A DNA stretch of 64,000 nucleotides from Achromobacter denitrificans NBRC 15125 (GCF_001571365.1 NZ_BCTQ01000029.1:1-64000); one strand, 5' to 3'. Positions 8,667-19,652 are shown, counted from the first letter of the stretch. Notes: a model not told the origin generated them from the sequence alone. Numbers and translations: made by a program.

Positions 8667-9644
8667 ATGAAATCCGCTATTGCCGCATGCGGCGCGCTGT
8701 TCGCCGCCGTTGCCTCATTGTCCGCCGTGCCCGAGGGCGCGCACGCCGCCGCGCCGTATCCGTCCAAGCCCCTGACGCTGGTGATCGGATTTCCGCCGGG
8801 CGGGGGCGCGGACCAGGTGGGCCGCGTCTACGCGAATGCGCTGGCCAGGCAGCTCAAGCAGCCGGTCGTGGTCGAAAACCGGCCGGGCGCCGGTTCGACG
8901 ATCGGCGCCAGCCTCGCGGCGCGCGCCGCCGCCGACGGCTATACGCTGTACCTGGGCAATTCCAGCGTCATGGGCAGCGACAGCGCGCTGTACAAGGTGG
9001 ACTACACGCCCGACAATTTCGTGCCGGTGGCGCAGCTCACCACGGGTCCGATGGTCCTGATCGCGAATGCGAAGCTGGGGCTGAAAAGCGTGCAGGACCT
9101 GATCGATCGGGCGAAGCGCAAGCCCGGAACCATCAATGTGGCGTCATCCGGCAACGGCGTCATCACCCATTTGGCCGCGGTCGAATTCATGACGCTCGCC
9201 GGCGTGAAGCTGATGCACATTCCGTTCAAGGGAGGCGCCGCGGCAGCGCAATCCGTGGCGGCCGGCGATACCGATATTTCGTTTGCGACGGCGCCTTCCG
9301 CCAAGGCGGTCATCGATACCGGCAAGGTGGTGGCGCTGGCGGTCACGTCCGGCCAGCCCTCCCGCTTGTTGCCGTATCCGCCCATTTCGCAGACCGTGCC
9401 CGGCTACGACCTTTCCAACTGGTGGGGCGTCTTCGCGCCCAAGGGCACGCCGCCGGAGGTGCTGGACACGCTGTTCAAGGCCAGCAACGAGGTACTGGCG
9501 CTCAACGACGTGCAACAGGGCATGGCGGCCGGCTACGAGGAAGTGACGCCATCCGCGTCGCTGGAGGCGTTCGGCGCCTTCGCCCGCAAAGAGGGAGGCA
9601 AGGGTTTAAGATTGGCCAAAGAAAGCCTAGATACTGCCAATTGA
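8667..9644 (+). CDS. Bug-family (TctC-like) periplasmic solute-binding protein
   Basis: 325-residue tripartite tricarboxylate transporter substrate-binding protein. A signal peptide (Lys then a hydrophobic stretch, cut near GAHA-AA) is followed by the family signature YPSKPLTLVIGFPPGGGAD and a VVENRPGAG-type motif. AAAGGAG at 8654-8660 supports ATG 8667. No TctA or TctB membrane gene is nearby, as is common for Bug proteins of Bordetella-like bacteria. It sits between the crotonase gene and an acyl-CoA dehydrogenase gene that starts 10 bases after its stop, so it probably captures the carboxylate processed by this operon. Confidence 0.9.
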   Translation: MKSAIAACGALFAAVASLSAVPEGAHAAAPYPSKPLTLVIGFPPGGGADQVGRVYANALARQLKQPVVVENRPGAGSTIGASLAARAAADGYTLYLGNSSVMGSDSALYKVDYTPDNFVPVAQLTTGPMVLIANAKLGLKSVQDLIDRAKRKPGTINVASSGNGVITHLAAVEFMTLAGVKLMHIPFKGGAAAAQSVAAGDTDISFATAPSAKAVIDTGKVVALAVTSGQPSRLLPYPPISQTVPGYDLSNWWGVFAPKGTPPEVLDTLFKASNEVLALNDVQQGMAAGYEEVTPSASLEAFGAFARKEGGKGLRLAKESLDTAN

Positions 9645-9654
9645 CGGAGACACC

Positions 9655-11481
9655 ATGCCCTACGCAACCCCATTGCAGGATTTCCGCTTCGCCTTGAAGG
9701 AACTGGCCGGACTCGACGACGTCCTGAAGCTGCCCGGTTTTGAAGAGGTGACGCCCGACCTGGTGGATGCCATCCTGGAAGAAAACGGCCGCTTCGTCGA
9801 GCAGGCCGTCGCGCCGCTGAATGTGCCGGGCGACACGCATCCGCCGGTCTGGAAAGACGGCCAGGTCACGACCACGCCGGGCTATGCGCAGGGTTTCAAG
9901 GACTACGCGGCGGGCGGCTGGCAGGGCCTGCAGCATCCCGCGGCCTGGGGCGGGCAGGGGCTGCCCAAGCTGGTGGCGGCGGCGCCGGGCGAGAACATCC
10001 AGGCGGCCAGCCTGGCGTTCTCGCTGTGCCCCATGCTGACCGACGGCGTGATCGAAGCCATCCTGACCGTGGGCTCGGACGCGCAGCGCAAGCAGTACGT
10101 GCCCAACCTGATCGGCGGCAAATGGACGGGCACGATGAACCTGACCGAGCCGCAGGCGGGCTCGGACCTGGCCCAGGTGGCGACGCGGGCGGTGAAGCAG
10201 GACGACGGCAGCTACCGGCTGACCGGCCAGAAGATCTTCATCACCTACGGCGAACATGACCTGGCCGAGAACATCATCCACCTGGTGCTCGCGCGGACCC
10301 CGGACGCGCCTGCCGGGGTGAAGGGCATCTCGCTGTTCATCGTGCCCAAGTTCCTGGTGGAGGCCGACGGCAGCCCGGGCAAGCGCAACGACGTCTGGTG
10401 CGCATCCCTGGAGCACAAGCTGGGCATCCACGGCAGCCCCACCGCGGTGCTGCTCTACGGCTCGGGCAAGGGCGAGGTGGGCGAGGGCGCCATCGGCTAC
10501 CTGGTCGGCGAAGCGAACCGCGGCCTGGAATACATGTTCATCATGATGAACGCCGCGCGCTACTCGGTGGGGCAGCAGGGCATCGGCGTGTCGGAGCGCG
10601 CCTACCAGCACGCCCTGGCCTACGCGCGCGACCGCGTGCAGGGCCGGGCCGTGGAAGGCTCGGCGGGCCCCGTGGCCATCGTGCGCCATCCGGACGTGCA
10701 GCGCATGCTGATGACGATGAAGGCGTTGACCGAGGCGGCCCGCGCCGTTTCCTACGTGGCCGCCGCTGCGCACGACAAGGGCACGCACCATCCGGATCCG
10801 GAACAGCGCGCGCGCAACCGGGCCTTCTACGAATACCTGGTGCCCATCGTCAAGGGCTTTTCCACCGAGAATGCGGTCGAGGTCGCGTCGCTGGGCCTGC
10901 AGGTGCACGGCGGCATGGGATTCATCGAAGAGACCGGCGCGGCCCAGTTCTACCGCGACGCGCGCATCCTGCCCATCTATGAGGGCACGACCGCGATCCA
11001 GGCCAACGATCTGGTCGGACGCAAGACGCAGCGCGACGGCGGGGCCACCGCGCATGCCGCCATCGCGGCGATGCGCGAGACGCTGCGGGCGGTCGAAGCC
11101 GAGGCCTCGGCCGCGGCGGCCGACGAGCGCGACGGGCTGCGCCTGCTGCGCGACAATCTCGACGGCGCGATCCAGGCGTACGAGGCGGGCGTCGCCTTCA
11201 TCCTGGAGCAATCCGCAACCAACGTCCGGGCGGCCTATTCCAGCAGCGTTCCCTATCTGATGCTGGCCGGCGTCGTGCATGGCGGCTGGCAGATGGCCCG
11301 CGCGGTGCTGGCCTGCCGTCGCGAACTGGCCGCCGGGTCCACCGACCCCTTCCATGCCCAGAAAATCGCCACCGGCCTGTTCTATGCCGCGCACATCCTG
11401 CCGCGCGCGCTGGCCCTGTCGGCGGCGGTCCGTTCCGGGGTGGTGGCGGATGCCTGCGGCGCCAGCTTGAATATTGCATAA
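9655..11481 (+). CDS. Acyl-CoA dehydrogenase, long form with C-terminal extension
   Basis: FAD-dependent acyl-CoA dehydrogenase of 608 residues, the longer class with an extra C-terminal helical domain. Visible signatures are the FAD/substrate motif MNLTEPQAGSDL, the arginine/glycine region QVHGGMGFIEETG, and the catalytic glutamate E443 in IYEGTTAIQANDLVGRK. It begins 10 bases after the Bug gene with GACGGAGAC as ribosome site, so it is the last gene of the CoA-transferase operon. Electrons would go to ETF; the end of etfA is at the left edge. Chain-length specificity cannot be read. Confidence 0.92.
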   Translation: MPYATPLQDFRFALKELAGLDDVLKLPGFEEVTPDLVDAILEENGRFVEQAVAPLNVPGDTHPPVWKDGQVTTTPGYAQGFKDYAAGGWQGLQHPAAWGGQGLPKLVAAAPGENIQAASLAFSLCPMLTDGVIEAILTVGSDAQRKQYVPNLIGGKWTGTMNLTEPQAGSDLAQVATRAVKQDDGSYRLTGQKIFITYGEHDLAENIIHLVLARTPDAPAGVKGISLFIVPKFLVEADGSPGKRNDVWCASLEHKLGIHGSPTAVLLYGSGKGEVGEGAIGYLVGEANRGLEYMFIMMNAARYSVGQQGIGVSERAYQHALAYARDRVQGRAVEGSAGPVAIVRHPDVQRMLMTMKALTEAARAVSYVAAAAHDKGTHHPDPEQRARNRAFYEYLVPIVKGFSTENAVEVASLGLQVHGGMGFIEETGAAQFYRDARILPIYEGTTAIQANDLVGRKTQRDGGATAHAAIAAMRETLRAVEAEASAAAADERDGLRLLRDNLDGAIQAYEAGVAFILEQSATNVRAAYSSSVPYLMLAGVVHGGWQMARAVLACRRELAAGSTDPFHAQKIATGLFYAAHILPRALALSAAVRSGVVADACGASLNIA

Positions 11482-11532
11482 GGTTATATGTCTTGCGTAT
11501 TTCCCCGGCTAACGGTTTGATGGAAGAATCGA

Positions 11533-11559
11533 TTCCAGGCGGTGATTTCCGCCCTGGAA
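11533..11559 (+). terminator. Imperfect hairpin after the acyl-CoA dehydrogenase gene
   Basis: TTCCAGGCGG pairs with CCGCCCTGGAA, leaving one bulged C and a TGATTT loop. It is followed by only a weak T run, so it could be a poor terminator or an operator. Confidence 0.35.
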
Positions 11560-11623
11560 CGATTTCCTGCGCCGCCCCGCCGGGCGACGCGGTCCCCACC
11601 TGAATCCGCAACTAGGAGACACC

Positions 11624-12265
11624 ATGAGTCAACTACGCCTGGGCGACACCGCCCCCGATTTCGAACAGGAATCCTCGGTCGGGCCGATCCGCTTCCATGA
11701 GTATCTGGGTAATAGCTGGGGCGTCCTGTTTTCCCATCCGGCCGATTTCACGCCGGTCTGCACCACCGAACTCGGCTATACGGCCAAGCTGGCCGATGAA
11801 TTCGCCAAGCGCAACGTGAAGGTGCTGGCCCTGTCGGTGGACGACGCCGATTCGCACACCCGCTGGATCGACGACATCAACGATACGCAGTCCACCACGG
11901 TCAATTTCCCGATCCTGGCCGACAAGGACCGCAAGGTATCCGAGCTGTACGACATGATCCACCCGAACGCCAACGCGACGCTCACCGTGCGTTCGGTGTT
12001 CATCATCGACCCCAACAAGAAAGTGCGCCTGACCATTACGTATCCGGCCAGCACCGGGCGCAATTTCAACGAGATCCTGCGCGTCATCGATTCGCTGCAA
12101 TTGACCGACAGCCACAGCGTGGCCACGCCGGTCAACTGGGAAGACGGCGATGACGTGATCATCGTCCCGTCCTTGCAGGACGAGGCCGTGATCAAGCAGA
12201 AATTCCCCAAGGGCTACAAGGCCGTGCGCCCCTACCTGCGCGTGACGCCCCAGCCGAACAAGTAA
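11624..12265 (+). CDS. 1-Cys peroxiredoxin (Prx6 type)
   Basis: 213-residue thiol peroxidase reducing hydrogen peroxide and alkyl hydroperoxides in the cytoplasm. The peroxidatic cysteine is C46 in HPADFTPVCTTELG. The extended C-terminal domain (from about residue 150, with VNWEDGDDVIIVPSLQDEA) places it in the Prx6/AhpC-TSA 1-Cys group, and the length is typical. A good ribosome site (AGGAGAC) precedes ATG 11624. It appears to be a single gene, bounded by a weak hairpin upstream and a strong terminator at 12303-12340. Confidence 0.92.
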   Translation: MSQLRLGDTAPDFEQESSVGPIRFHEYLGNSWGVLFSHPADFTPVCTTELGYTAKLADEFAKRNVKVLALSVDDADSHTRWIDDINDTQSTTVNFPILADKDRKVSELYDMIHPNANATLTVRSVFIIDPNKKVRLTITYPASTGRNFNEILRVIDSLQLTDSHSVATPVNWEDGDDVIIVPSLQDEAVIKQKFPKGYKAVRPYLRVTPQPNK

Positions 12266-12302
12266 ATCCGGCAGCCGCGGGGCAAGGCCCCGCAGGCAAC
12301 CG

Positions 12303-12340
12303 AAAGCGCCGCCTTTCCCCATGGGAAGGCGGCGCTTTTT
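12303..12340 (+). terminator. Intrinsic terminator after the peroxiredoxin gene
   Basis: A 13-bp stem AAAGCGCCGCCTT/AAGGCGGCGCTTT, extended by CCC/GGG near the loop, is followed by TTTTT. Confidence 0.88.
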
Positions 12341-12375
12341 CATGGGCGGCGCGGGCAGGCTCGTTCCCATTGCTG

Positions 12376-12387
12376 GGACAGCTGTCC
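12376..12387. promoter_or_regulatory. 12-bp perfect palindrome upstream of the sulfate operon
   Basis: GGACAGCTGTCC is fully self-complementary and lies about 100 bases before the sbp start, followed by an AT-rich stretch. CysB is the usual activator of such operons but binds degenerate sites, so assignment to CysB is not supported by this motif alone. Confidence 0.3.
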
Positions 12388-12487
12388 TATATGCCTGAGA
12401 GCGATGAGCAATCAAAAAATGATTCGTTCCGTTCAGATCGGGCTGCCCGCAAACTTGCTTCCACATTGCCATATACAGGGAGCAGGG

Positions 12488-13516
12488 ATGTCTTTCAGGA
12501 AAGCCGGTTGGTTGGCCGCCTTGGCCGCCGTGACGATGTCTTTGGCCGCGATCGCGCCCGCGCAGGCCCAGCAGAAGCAGACGCTGCTGAACGTTTCGTA
12601 CGACCCCACGCGCGAACTGTATCGGGCCATCGACGATGCCTTCGTGAAGCAATACAAGGAAAAGGCGAACGTGGACCTGACCATCCGCCAGTCGCACGGC
12701 GGTTCGGGCCGCCAGGCGCGCTCCGTCATCGACGGGCTGGAAGCCGACGTGGTGACCCTGGCGCTGGCCTACGACATCGACGCCATCGCCGACCGCGGGC
12801 TGCTGCCCGCCGACTGGCAGGCCCGCCTGCCGCAGAACAGCTCGCCCTACACCTCGACCATCGTGTTCCTGGTGCGCAAGGGCAACCCCAAGCAGATCAA
12901 GGACTGGGACGACCTGGTCAAGGACGGGGTGCAGGTCATCACGCCGAATCCGAAGACCTCGGGCGGCGCGCGCTGGAACTACCTGGCCGCCTGGGCCTAT
13001 GCGCTGGAGAAGAACGGCGGCAGCGAGGACAAGGCCCGCGCCTTCGTGGGCGACCTGCTGCGCCACGTTCCGGTGCTGGATACCGGCGCGCGCGGCGCCA
13101 CCACCACGTTCGTGGAACGCGGCGTGGGCGACGTCCTGCTGGCCTGGGAAAACGAAGCCTTCCTGGCGCTTGAGGAACTGGGCCCGGACAAGTTCGACAT
13201 CGTGGTGCCGTCGCTGTCCATCCTGGCCGAACCGCCGGTCGCCGTGGTCGACAAGGTCGTGGACAAGAAGGGCACCCGCGCGGCCGCGCAAGCTTATCTG
13301 GAATTCCTCTATACGCCGGCGGCCCAGGAAATCATCGCCAAGAACTACTACCGGCCTATCGACAAGACCGTGGCCGCCCGCTACGAGAGCAAGTTCCCGA
13401 AGGTCAAGCTCGTGACCATCGACGACAAGATCTTCGGCGGCTGGCGCAAGGCGCAGAAGGACCACTTCAGCGACGGCGGCACGTTCGACCAGATCTACCT
13501 GCCGCAGAAGAAGTGA
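12488..13516 (+). CDS. sbp: Sulfate-binding periplasmic protein
   Basis: 342-residue periplasmic component of the sulfate/thiosulfate ABC transporter. The signal peptide runs from MSFRKAGW through a hydrophobic core to a site near AQA-Q. Family motifs are [24 protein letters not shown] and [13 protein letters not shown], with residues that bind sulfate through main-chain amides. I chose ATG 12488 because it starts a proper signal peptide and follows GGGAG; an in-frame ATG 84 bases upstream would add a non-secretory extension. It heads the cysTWA-HDN operon. Confidence 0.93.
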   Translation: MSFRKAGWLAALAAVTMSLAAIAPAQAQQKQTLLNVSYDPTRELYRAIDDAFVKQYKEKANVDLTIRQSHGGSGRQARSVIDGLEADVVTLALAYDIDAIADRGLLPADWQARLPQNSSPYTSTIVFLVRKGNPKQIKDWDDLVKDGVQVITPNPKTSGGARWNYLAAWAYALEKNGGSEDKARAFVGDLLRHVPVLDTGARGATTTFVERGVGDVLLAWENEAFLALEELGPDKFDIVVPSLSILAEPPVAVVDKVVDKKGTRAAAQAYLEFLYTPAAQEIIAKNYYRPIDKTVAARYESKFPKVKLVTIDDKIFGGWRKAQKDHFSDGGTFDQIYLPQKK

Positions 13517-13541
13517 ACGCTTTGACGATCGGACGACGGCC

Positions 13542-14432
13542 ATGACGACAGCCTCGAATCCCGCTGCAACGGGCGCGCAAGCGCCTTTTGCCTTTCGCCG
13601 CAACGGCCCCGGCGTGCTGCCCGGCTTCGGCATCTCCATGGGCTACGCGGTGCTGTACCTGAGCGTGCTCGTGCTCATCCCGCTGGCGGCCTTGCCCATC
13701 AAGAGCGCGGGGCTGGGCTGGCAGGGCTTCTGGGACACGGTGGCCTCGCCGCGGGTCGTGGCGTCGTACCGGCTTACCTTCGGCGCCTCGCTGGCGGCGG
13801 CGCTGGTGAACCTGGTCTTCGGCACCGTCGTCGCCTGGGTGCTGGTGCGCTATCGCTTCCCGGGCAAGAAGATCCTGGACGCGCTGGTGGACCTGCCGTT
13901 CGCGCTGCCCACCGCGGTCGCCGGCATCGCGCTGACGGCGCTGTATTCCGAGAAGGGATGGCTGGGCGCGCCCCTGGCCGAATGGTTCGGCTGGAAAGTG
14001 GCGTTCACGCCGCTGGGCATCGTGATCGCCCTGATCTTCATCGGCGTGCCCTTCGTGGTGCGCACGGTGCAGCCGGTGCTGGAAGACGTGGAGCGGGAGA
14101 TCGAAGAGGCGGCCGCCAGCCTGGGCGCCAACCGCTGGCAGACCATCCGCCGCGTGCTCCTGCCCATCATTCTGCCGGCCTTGATGACGGGCTTCGCGCT
14201 GGCGTTCGCGCGCGCGGTGGGCGAGTACGGCTCGGTGGTGTTCATCGCCGGCAACATGCCCATGGTGTCGGAGATCACGCCGCTGCTGATCATCGCCAAG
14301 CTGGAAGAATTCGATTATGCCGGCGCCGCCGCCATCGCCACGGTGATGCTGCTGCTGTCGTTCGCGCTGCTGCTGGTCATCAATCTGCTGCAGGGCTGGC
14401 AGTCGCGCCGCAATCTCGGGAGGCTCGCATGA
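13542..14432 (+). CDS. cysT: Sulfate/thiosulfate ABC transporter permease CysT
   Basis: 296-residue inner-membrane permease (CysT/CysU) with about six membrane helices. The EAA loop that contacts the ATPase is visible near [21 protein letters not shown]. The typical ending [11 protein letters not shown] is present. It starts 25 bases after sbp, and its stop overlaps the cysW start (ATGA). It pairs with CysW in the membrane channel. Confidence 0.93.
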   Translation: MTTASNPAATGAQAPFAFRRNGPGVLPGFGISMGYAVLYLSVLVLIPLAALPIKSAGLGWQGFWDTVASPRVVASYRLTFGASLAAALVNLVFGTVVAWVLVRYRFPGKKILDALVDLPFALPTAVAGIALTALYSEKGWLGAPLAEWFGWKVAFTPLGIVIALIFIGVPFVVRTVQPVLEDVEREIEEAAASLGANRWQTIRRVLLPIILPALMTGFALAFARAVGEYGSVVFIAGNMPMVSEITPLLIIAKLEEFDYAGAAAIATVMLLLSFALLLVINLLQGWQSRRNLGRLA

Positions 14433-15328
14433 GCGCGCAGGATCGTCCCGCCCACCTGACCGAGCCGCGCTGGGTGCGCGGCGTGCTGCTTACTGTCGCG
14501 CTGGCCTTCCTGGCGCTGTTCCTGCTGGTGCCGCTGGCGGCGGTGTTCGCCGAGGCCTTCAAGAAAGGCTGGCAGCTCTACGTGGCCGCCATCGTCGAGC
14601 CCGACGCGCTGGCCGCGATCCGGCTCACGCTGCTGGTGGCGGCCATCGCGCTGCCGCTGAACCTGGTATTCGGGGTTGCCGCCGCGTGGGCCATCACCAA
14701 GTTCCAGTTCCGCGGCAAGCAGTTCCTGATCACGCTGATCGACCTGCCGTTCTCGGTGTCGCCGGTGGTGGCCGGCCTGGTGTTCGTGCTGCTGTTCGGC
14801 TCGCAGGGCTGGTTCGGCGGCTGGCTCCAGGAGCACGACATCAAGATCGTCTACGCGGTGCCCGGCATCGTGCTGGCCTCGCTGTTCGTGACCTTTCCCT
14901 TCGTCGCGCGCGAGCTGATCCCGCTGATGCAGGCGCAGGGCAGCGAAGAGGAGCAGGCCGCGCTGACGCTGGGCGCCAGCGGCTGGCAGATCTTCTGGCG
15001 CGTGACGCTGCCCAACATCAAGTGGGGGCTGCTGTACGGCGCCATCCTGTGCAATGCGCGCGCCATGGGCGAATTCGGCGCGGTGTCGGTGGTGTCCGGG
15101 CAGATCCGCGGGCTGACGAACACCATGACCCTGCATGTCGAGATTCTCTACAACGAATACCAGTATTCGGCCGCTTTCGCGGTGGCCTCGTTGCTGGCCT
15201 TGCTGGCGCTGGTAACGCTGGTGGCCAAGAACGTCGTCGAGTGGCGCAACGCGCGCCTGCAGCAAACCGCCGACCAGCCGGTCGAGCATCCCGGCCAGGC
15301 GGCCGCCATCAAGCCGGCCGTCGCCTGA
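14429..15328 (+). CDS. cysW: Sulfate/thiosulfate ABC transporter permease CysW
   Basis: 299-residue inner-membrane permease, partner of CysT. The EAA-type loop is [24 protein letters not shown] long final segment after the last helix is rich in Gln, Ala and Pro. The start ATG 14429 overlaps the cysT stop as ATGA; the frame is open far upstream, but the overlap and alignment with CysW length decide the start. Confidence 0.93.
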   Translation: MSAQDRPAHLTEPRWVRGVLLTVALAFLALFLLVPLAAVFAEAFKKGWQLYVAAIVEPDALAAIRLTLLVAAIALPLNLVFGVAAAWAITKFQFRGKQFLITLIDLPFSVSPVVAGLVFVLLFGSQGWFGGWLQEHDIKIVYAVPGIVLASLFVTFPFVARELIPLMQAQGSEEEQAALTLGASGWQIFWRVTLPNIKWGLLYGAILCNARAMGEFGAVSVVSGQIRGLTNTMTLHVEILYNEYQYSAAFAVASLLALLALVTLVAKNVVEWRNARLQQTADQPVEHPGQAAAIKPAVA

Positions 15329-15354
15329 GGCGCCCGCAACAGACGGAGACAAGC

Positions 15355-16415
<1,061 letters not shown>

Positions 16416-16419
<4 letters not shown>

Positions 16420-17159
16420 CGACGACCGATCTTTCCCCTGAACTCGACGCCGGCCTGGCAGTCCGCTGGCGGGACCTGAACCTGCGCCTGGCCGACATCC
16501 GGCGGCGCTATCCCGATGCCGCGCTGGCGTCCTCGCTGGCCGCGGAGGACATGGTGCTGACGCACGCGCTGTACGCCGGCGGCTCGGACCTGGAAGTCTT
16601 CACGCTGGACACGGGCCGCCTCCATGCCGAGACGCTGGGCGTGCTGGATGCCGTGCGCGAGCGCTACGGGCGCGAAGTGACCGTGTACCGGCCGGATGCC
16701 GAGGCGGTCGAACGGCACGTCGCCGAGCATGGCGCCTACGCTTTCTACGAGAGCGTGGACTTGCGCCGCGCCTGTTGCCAGATCCGCAAGGTCGAGCCGC
16801 TCAAGCGCGCGCTGGCGGGGCGCGGCGCCTGGATCACCGGCCAGCGGCGGGCGCAGTCCACGACCCGCGGCGAGCTGCCGCTGGAAGAGGCCGACGCGAC
16901 CTTCGGGTTACATAAGTTCAACCCGCTGGCCGAATGGAGCGAGGAAGAAGTCTGGGCCGTCATCCGCGCGCTGGACATTCCCTACAACCCCTTGCACGAC
17001 CAGGGCTATCCGTCCATCGGCTGCGAACCCTGTACGCGCGCCATCCGTCCCGGCGAGGACCTGCGGGCGGGGCGCTGGTGGTGGGAGTCCTCGGACTCCA
17101 AGGAATGCGGCCTGCACGCGGGCAACCGGGTCATTCCCGTCGTGGCGCGCGCCGAATGA
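16416..17159 (+). CDS. cysH: Adenylyl-sulfate (APS) reductase
   Basis: Assimilatory reductase converting adenylyl sulfate to sulfite, 247 residues. Four cysteines ligate a [4Fe-4S] cluster: C120-C121 in RRACCQIRK and C203-x-x-C206 in GCEPCT. This pattern marks the APS-type enzyme rather than the cluster-free PAPS reductase. The catalytic cysteine is C231 in KECGLH near the C-terminus. No cysC (APS kinase) is present nearby, consistent with direct APS reduction. It starts inside the cysA stop codon. Confidence 0.92.
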
Positions 17160-17199
17160 CGCCGCGCATGAATTCGAAAACTATTTGAGTGGAGTAGTC

Positions 17200-18108
17200 A
17201 TGTCTGCCGTGATCCAACGCAGCCACCTGGATTGGCTGGAATCGGAAGCGATATTCATCCTGCGCGAGGTCGCCGCGGAAAGCGAGAATCCCGTCCTGCT
17301 GTTTTCGGGCGGCAAGGATTCCGTGGTGCTGCTGCGCCTGGCCGAGAAGGCGTTTCGCCCCGGCCGCTTTCCCTTCCCGCTGATGCACATCGATACCGGG
17401 CACAATTTCGAGGAAGTGATCGCCTTTCGCGACGCGCGCGCCGCCGAACTGGGCGAGACCCTGATCGTGCGCAGCGTCGAGGATTCGATCGCGCGCGGCA
17501 GCGTGGTGCTGCGCCGCGAAACCGATTCGCGCAACGCCGCGCAGGCGGTGACGCTGCTGGAGGCGATCGAGGAATTCGGCTTCGACGCCTGCATCGGCGG
17601 CGCGCGCCGCGACGAGGAAAAGGCGCGCGCCAAGGAGCGCATCTTCTCGTTCCGGGACGAATTCGGCCAATGGGATCCCAAGGCCCAGCGTCCCGAGCTG
17701 TGGAGCCTGTTCAACACCCGCGTGCATCGCGGCGAGAACATGCGCGTCTTCCCGATCTCGAACTGGACCGAGCTGGACGTCTGGCAGTACATCCAGCGCG
17801 AGCGGCTGGCGCTGCCTTCGATCTACTACAGCCACGAGCGCGAGGTAGTGCGCCGCAAGGGCCTGCTGGTGCCCGTCACCCGGCTGACGCCGCCGCGCGA
17901 GGGCGAGCAGGTGGAACGCCTGCCGGTGCGCTTCCGCACGGTGGGCGACATCTCCTGCACCTGCCCGGTGGCGTCCGACGCCGCCGACACGCTGGCCATC
18001 ATCGCCGAGACCGCGGTGACCGACATTACCGAGCGCGGCGCCACGCGCATGGACGACCAGACTTCCGAGGCCTCGATGGAGCGCCGCAAGAAGGAAGGCT
18101 ATTTCTGA
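17200..18108 (+). CDS. cysD: Sulfate adenylyltransferase subunit 2
   Basis: 302-residue catalytic subunit of ATP sulfurylase, of the PAPS reductase/N-type ATP pyrophosphatase fold. The pyrophosphate loop is LLFSGGKDSVVLL. The C-terminus has the family ending ERRKKEGYF. The frame is open upstream into cysH, but ATG 17200 follows GGAG at 17191-17194 and gives the usual length. With CysN it forms APS from ATP and sulfate, which CysH then reduces. Confidence 0.95.
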   Translation: MSAVIQRSHLDWLESEAIFILREVAAESENPVLLFSGGKDSVVLLRLAEKAFRPGRFPFPLMHIDTGHNFEEVIAFRDARAAELGETLIVRSVEDSIARGSVVLRRETDSRNAAQAVTLLEAIEEFGFDACIGGARRDEEKARAKERIFSFRDEFGQWDPKAQRPELWSLFNTRVHRGENMRVFPISNWTELDVWQYIQRERLALPSIYYSHEREVVRRKGLLVPVTRLTPPREGEQVERLPVRFRTVGDISCTCPVASDAADTLAIIAETAVTDITERGATRMDDQTSEASMERRKKEGYF

Positions 18109-18149
18109 TCGCACAAGACGCCGGCGCGCGCCGGCGGCAAGGGACGCAC

Positions 18150-19448
18150 ATGAACGCACTGAACGATTCTTTTCTCTCCGGCGCCGACACCGGCGTGTTG
18201 CGCCTGATCACCGCGGGTTCCGTGGACGACGGCAAGTCCACGCTGATCGGCCGCCTGCTGTACGACAGCAAGGGCGTGTTCGCCGACCAGCTCGACGCGA
18301 TCTCGCGCGCCAAGCACAAGCGGGTGGCGGGCGACGGCATCGATTTCTCGCTGCTGACCGACGGGCTCGAAGCCGAGCGCGAGCAGGGCATCACCATCGA
18401 CGTGGCCTACCGCTACTTCTCCACGCCTTCGCGCAAGTTCATCATCGCCGACGCGCCGGGCCATGAGCAGTACACGCGCAACATGGTGACGGGCGCGTCG
18501 ACGGCCGACGTGGCCGTCATCCTGATCGACGCCACGCGGGCCGCCGACGGCAAGCTGCTGCCGCAGACCAAGCGGCACAGCACCATCGCGCGCCTGCTGG
18601 GCATCCGCCACATCGTGGTGGCGGTCAACAAGATGGACCTGGTGGACTGGGACCGCGGCGTGTTCGAGCGCATCCGCGATGCCTATGCGGCGTTGGCGGA
18701 CAAACTGGGCATCGCGCATTTCGACGCGCTGCCGCTGTCGGCGTTGAATGGCGACAACGTCGTCACCCTCTCGCCGCAGACGCCGTGGTACGACGGACAG
18801 CCGTTGCTGGCCCTGCTGGAATCCCTGGACCTCGCCAGCGACGGGCGCGCGGCGCCGCTGCGCTTCCCGGTGCAATGGGTGGCGCGCCACGACGGCGATC
18901 GCAAGGACGATTTCCGCGGCTATGCGGGGCGCGTGGCCAGCGGCGTGCTGCGCCCCGGCGACGAAGTCGCGGTGCAGCCTTCCGGCGTGACGGCGGTGGT
19001 GCGCGAAGTGCGGGCCTTCGACCGCGCGCTGGCCGAGGCGGTGGCCGGCGACTCGATCACGCTGGTGCTGGACCGCGACGTGGACGTATCGCGCGGCGAC
19101 GTCATCGTGCACGCCTCGGCGCCCGCGCAGGTCGCGCGCGAGTTCGAGGCCGAGCTTTGCTGGCTCGATGCGCAGGCCCTGAACCCGGCGCGCAAGTACC
19201 TGCTGAAATCCGGCACGCGCCTGACCTCGGCCAAGATCCGCGCGGTGCTCTCGCATCGCGACATCCATGAACTGCAGGAAGTGGAGAACACCGAAGGCAC
19301 GCTGCGCATGAACGATATCGGACGCGTGATGTTCACGACGCGCGACGCGCTGGCGGTCGATCGTTATGCCGACGTGCCGTCGACCGGGGCCTTCATCCTG
19401 ATCGACGAGGCCACGCACCAGACCGCCGCGGCGGGCATGCTGCGGTAA
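18150..19448 (+). CDS. cysN: Sulfate adenylyltransferase subunit 1 (GTPase)
   Basis: 432-residue translation-factor-like GTPase that drives ATP sulfurylase. G1 is GSVDDGKSTLIG, G3 is DAPGHEQYTRNM, and G4 is NKMDLVDWD. Elongation-factor-type beta-barrel domains follow. It ends without a fused CysC kinase domain, which fits the APS reductase encoded upstream. It is the last gene of the operon, followed 8 bases later by a strong terminator. Confidence 0.95.
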   Translation: MNALNDSFLSGADTGVLRLITAGSVDDGKSTLIGRLLYDSKGVFADQLDAISRAKHKRVAGDGIDFSLLTDGLEAEREQGITIDVAYRYFSTPSRKFIIADAPGHEQYTRNMVTGASTADVAVILIDATRAADGKLLPQTKRHSTIARLLGIRHIVVAVNKMDLVDWDRGVFERIRDAYAALADKLGIAHFDALPLSALNGDNVVTLSPQTPWYDGQPLLALLESLDLASDGRAAPLRFPVQWVARHDGDRKDDFRGYAGRVASGVLRPGDEVAVQPSGVTAVVREVRAFDRALAEAVAGDSITLVLDRDVDVSRGDVIVHASAPAQVAREFEAELCWLDAQALNPARKYLLKSGTRLTSAKIRAVLSHRDIHELQEVENTEGTLRMNDIGRVMFTTRDALAVDRYADVPSTGAFILIDEATHQTAAAGMLR

Positions 19449-19456
19449 TTCGCAAG

Positions 19457-19491
19457 CGGCCGGAGAACAACAGTTCTCCGGCCGTTTTTTT
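19457..19491 (+). terminator. Intrinsic terminator of the sulfate operon
   Basis: A perfect 12-bp stem CGGCCGGAGAAC/GTTCTCCGGCCG with loop AACA is followed by seven T. Confidence 0.95.
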
Positions 19492-19534
19492 GCTGTTGTT
19501 TTTACGCTAAATCCAGTATCGGCGCGGGTTTCCA

Positions 19535-19546
19535 GGCGATATCGCC
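19535..19546. promoter_or_regulatory. 12-bp perfect palindrome upstream of the radical SAM gene
   Basis: GGCGATATCGCC is self-complementary and lies about 115 bases before the radical SAM start. It may be an additional regulatory site; no protein can be assigned. Confidence 0.25.
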
Positions 19547-19623
19547 AGGTGAAATCGATTTGTCCGGACGGCGTCCGCGTCTTGCGGTAAAGTGGGGTTG
19601 TCTTACGAAAAGGATTTTGGTGC

Positions 19624-19652
19624 TTGTCAAAACCACTGTGTTTTTGTACAGT
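19624..19652 (+). promoter_or_regulatory. Promoter overlapped by a LexA-type box
   Basis: TTGTCA (19624-19629), a 17-base spacer and TACAGT (19647-19652) form a plausible sigma-70 promoter. CTGTGTTTTTGTACAG at 19636-19651 matches the CTGT-N8-ACAG LexA operator exactly and covers the spacer and most of the -10. Repression by LexA and induction by DNA damage are inferred. The predicted transcription start falls at or next to ATG 19660, so the message may be leaderless. Confidence 0.75.

Noticed and set aside
12344..12487. Riboswitch upstream of sbp
   Set aside because: No conserved SAM or other riboswitch core could be recognised, and the region is short.
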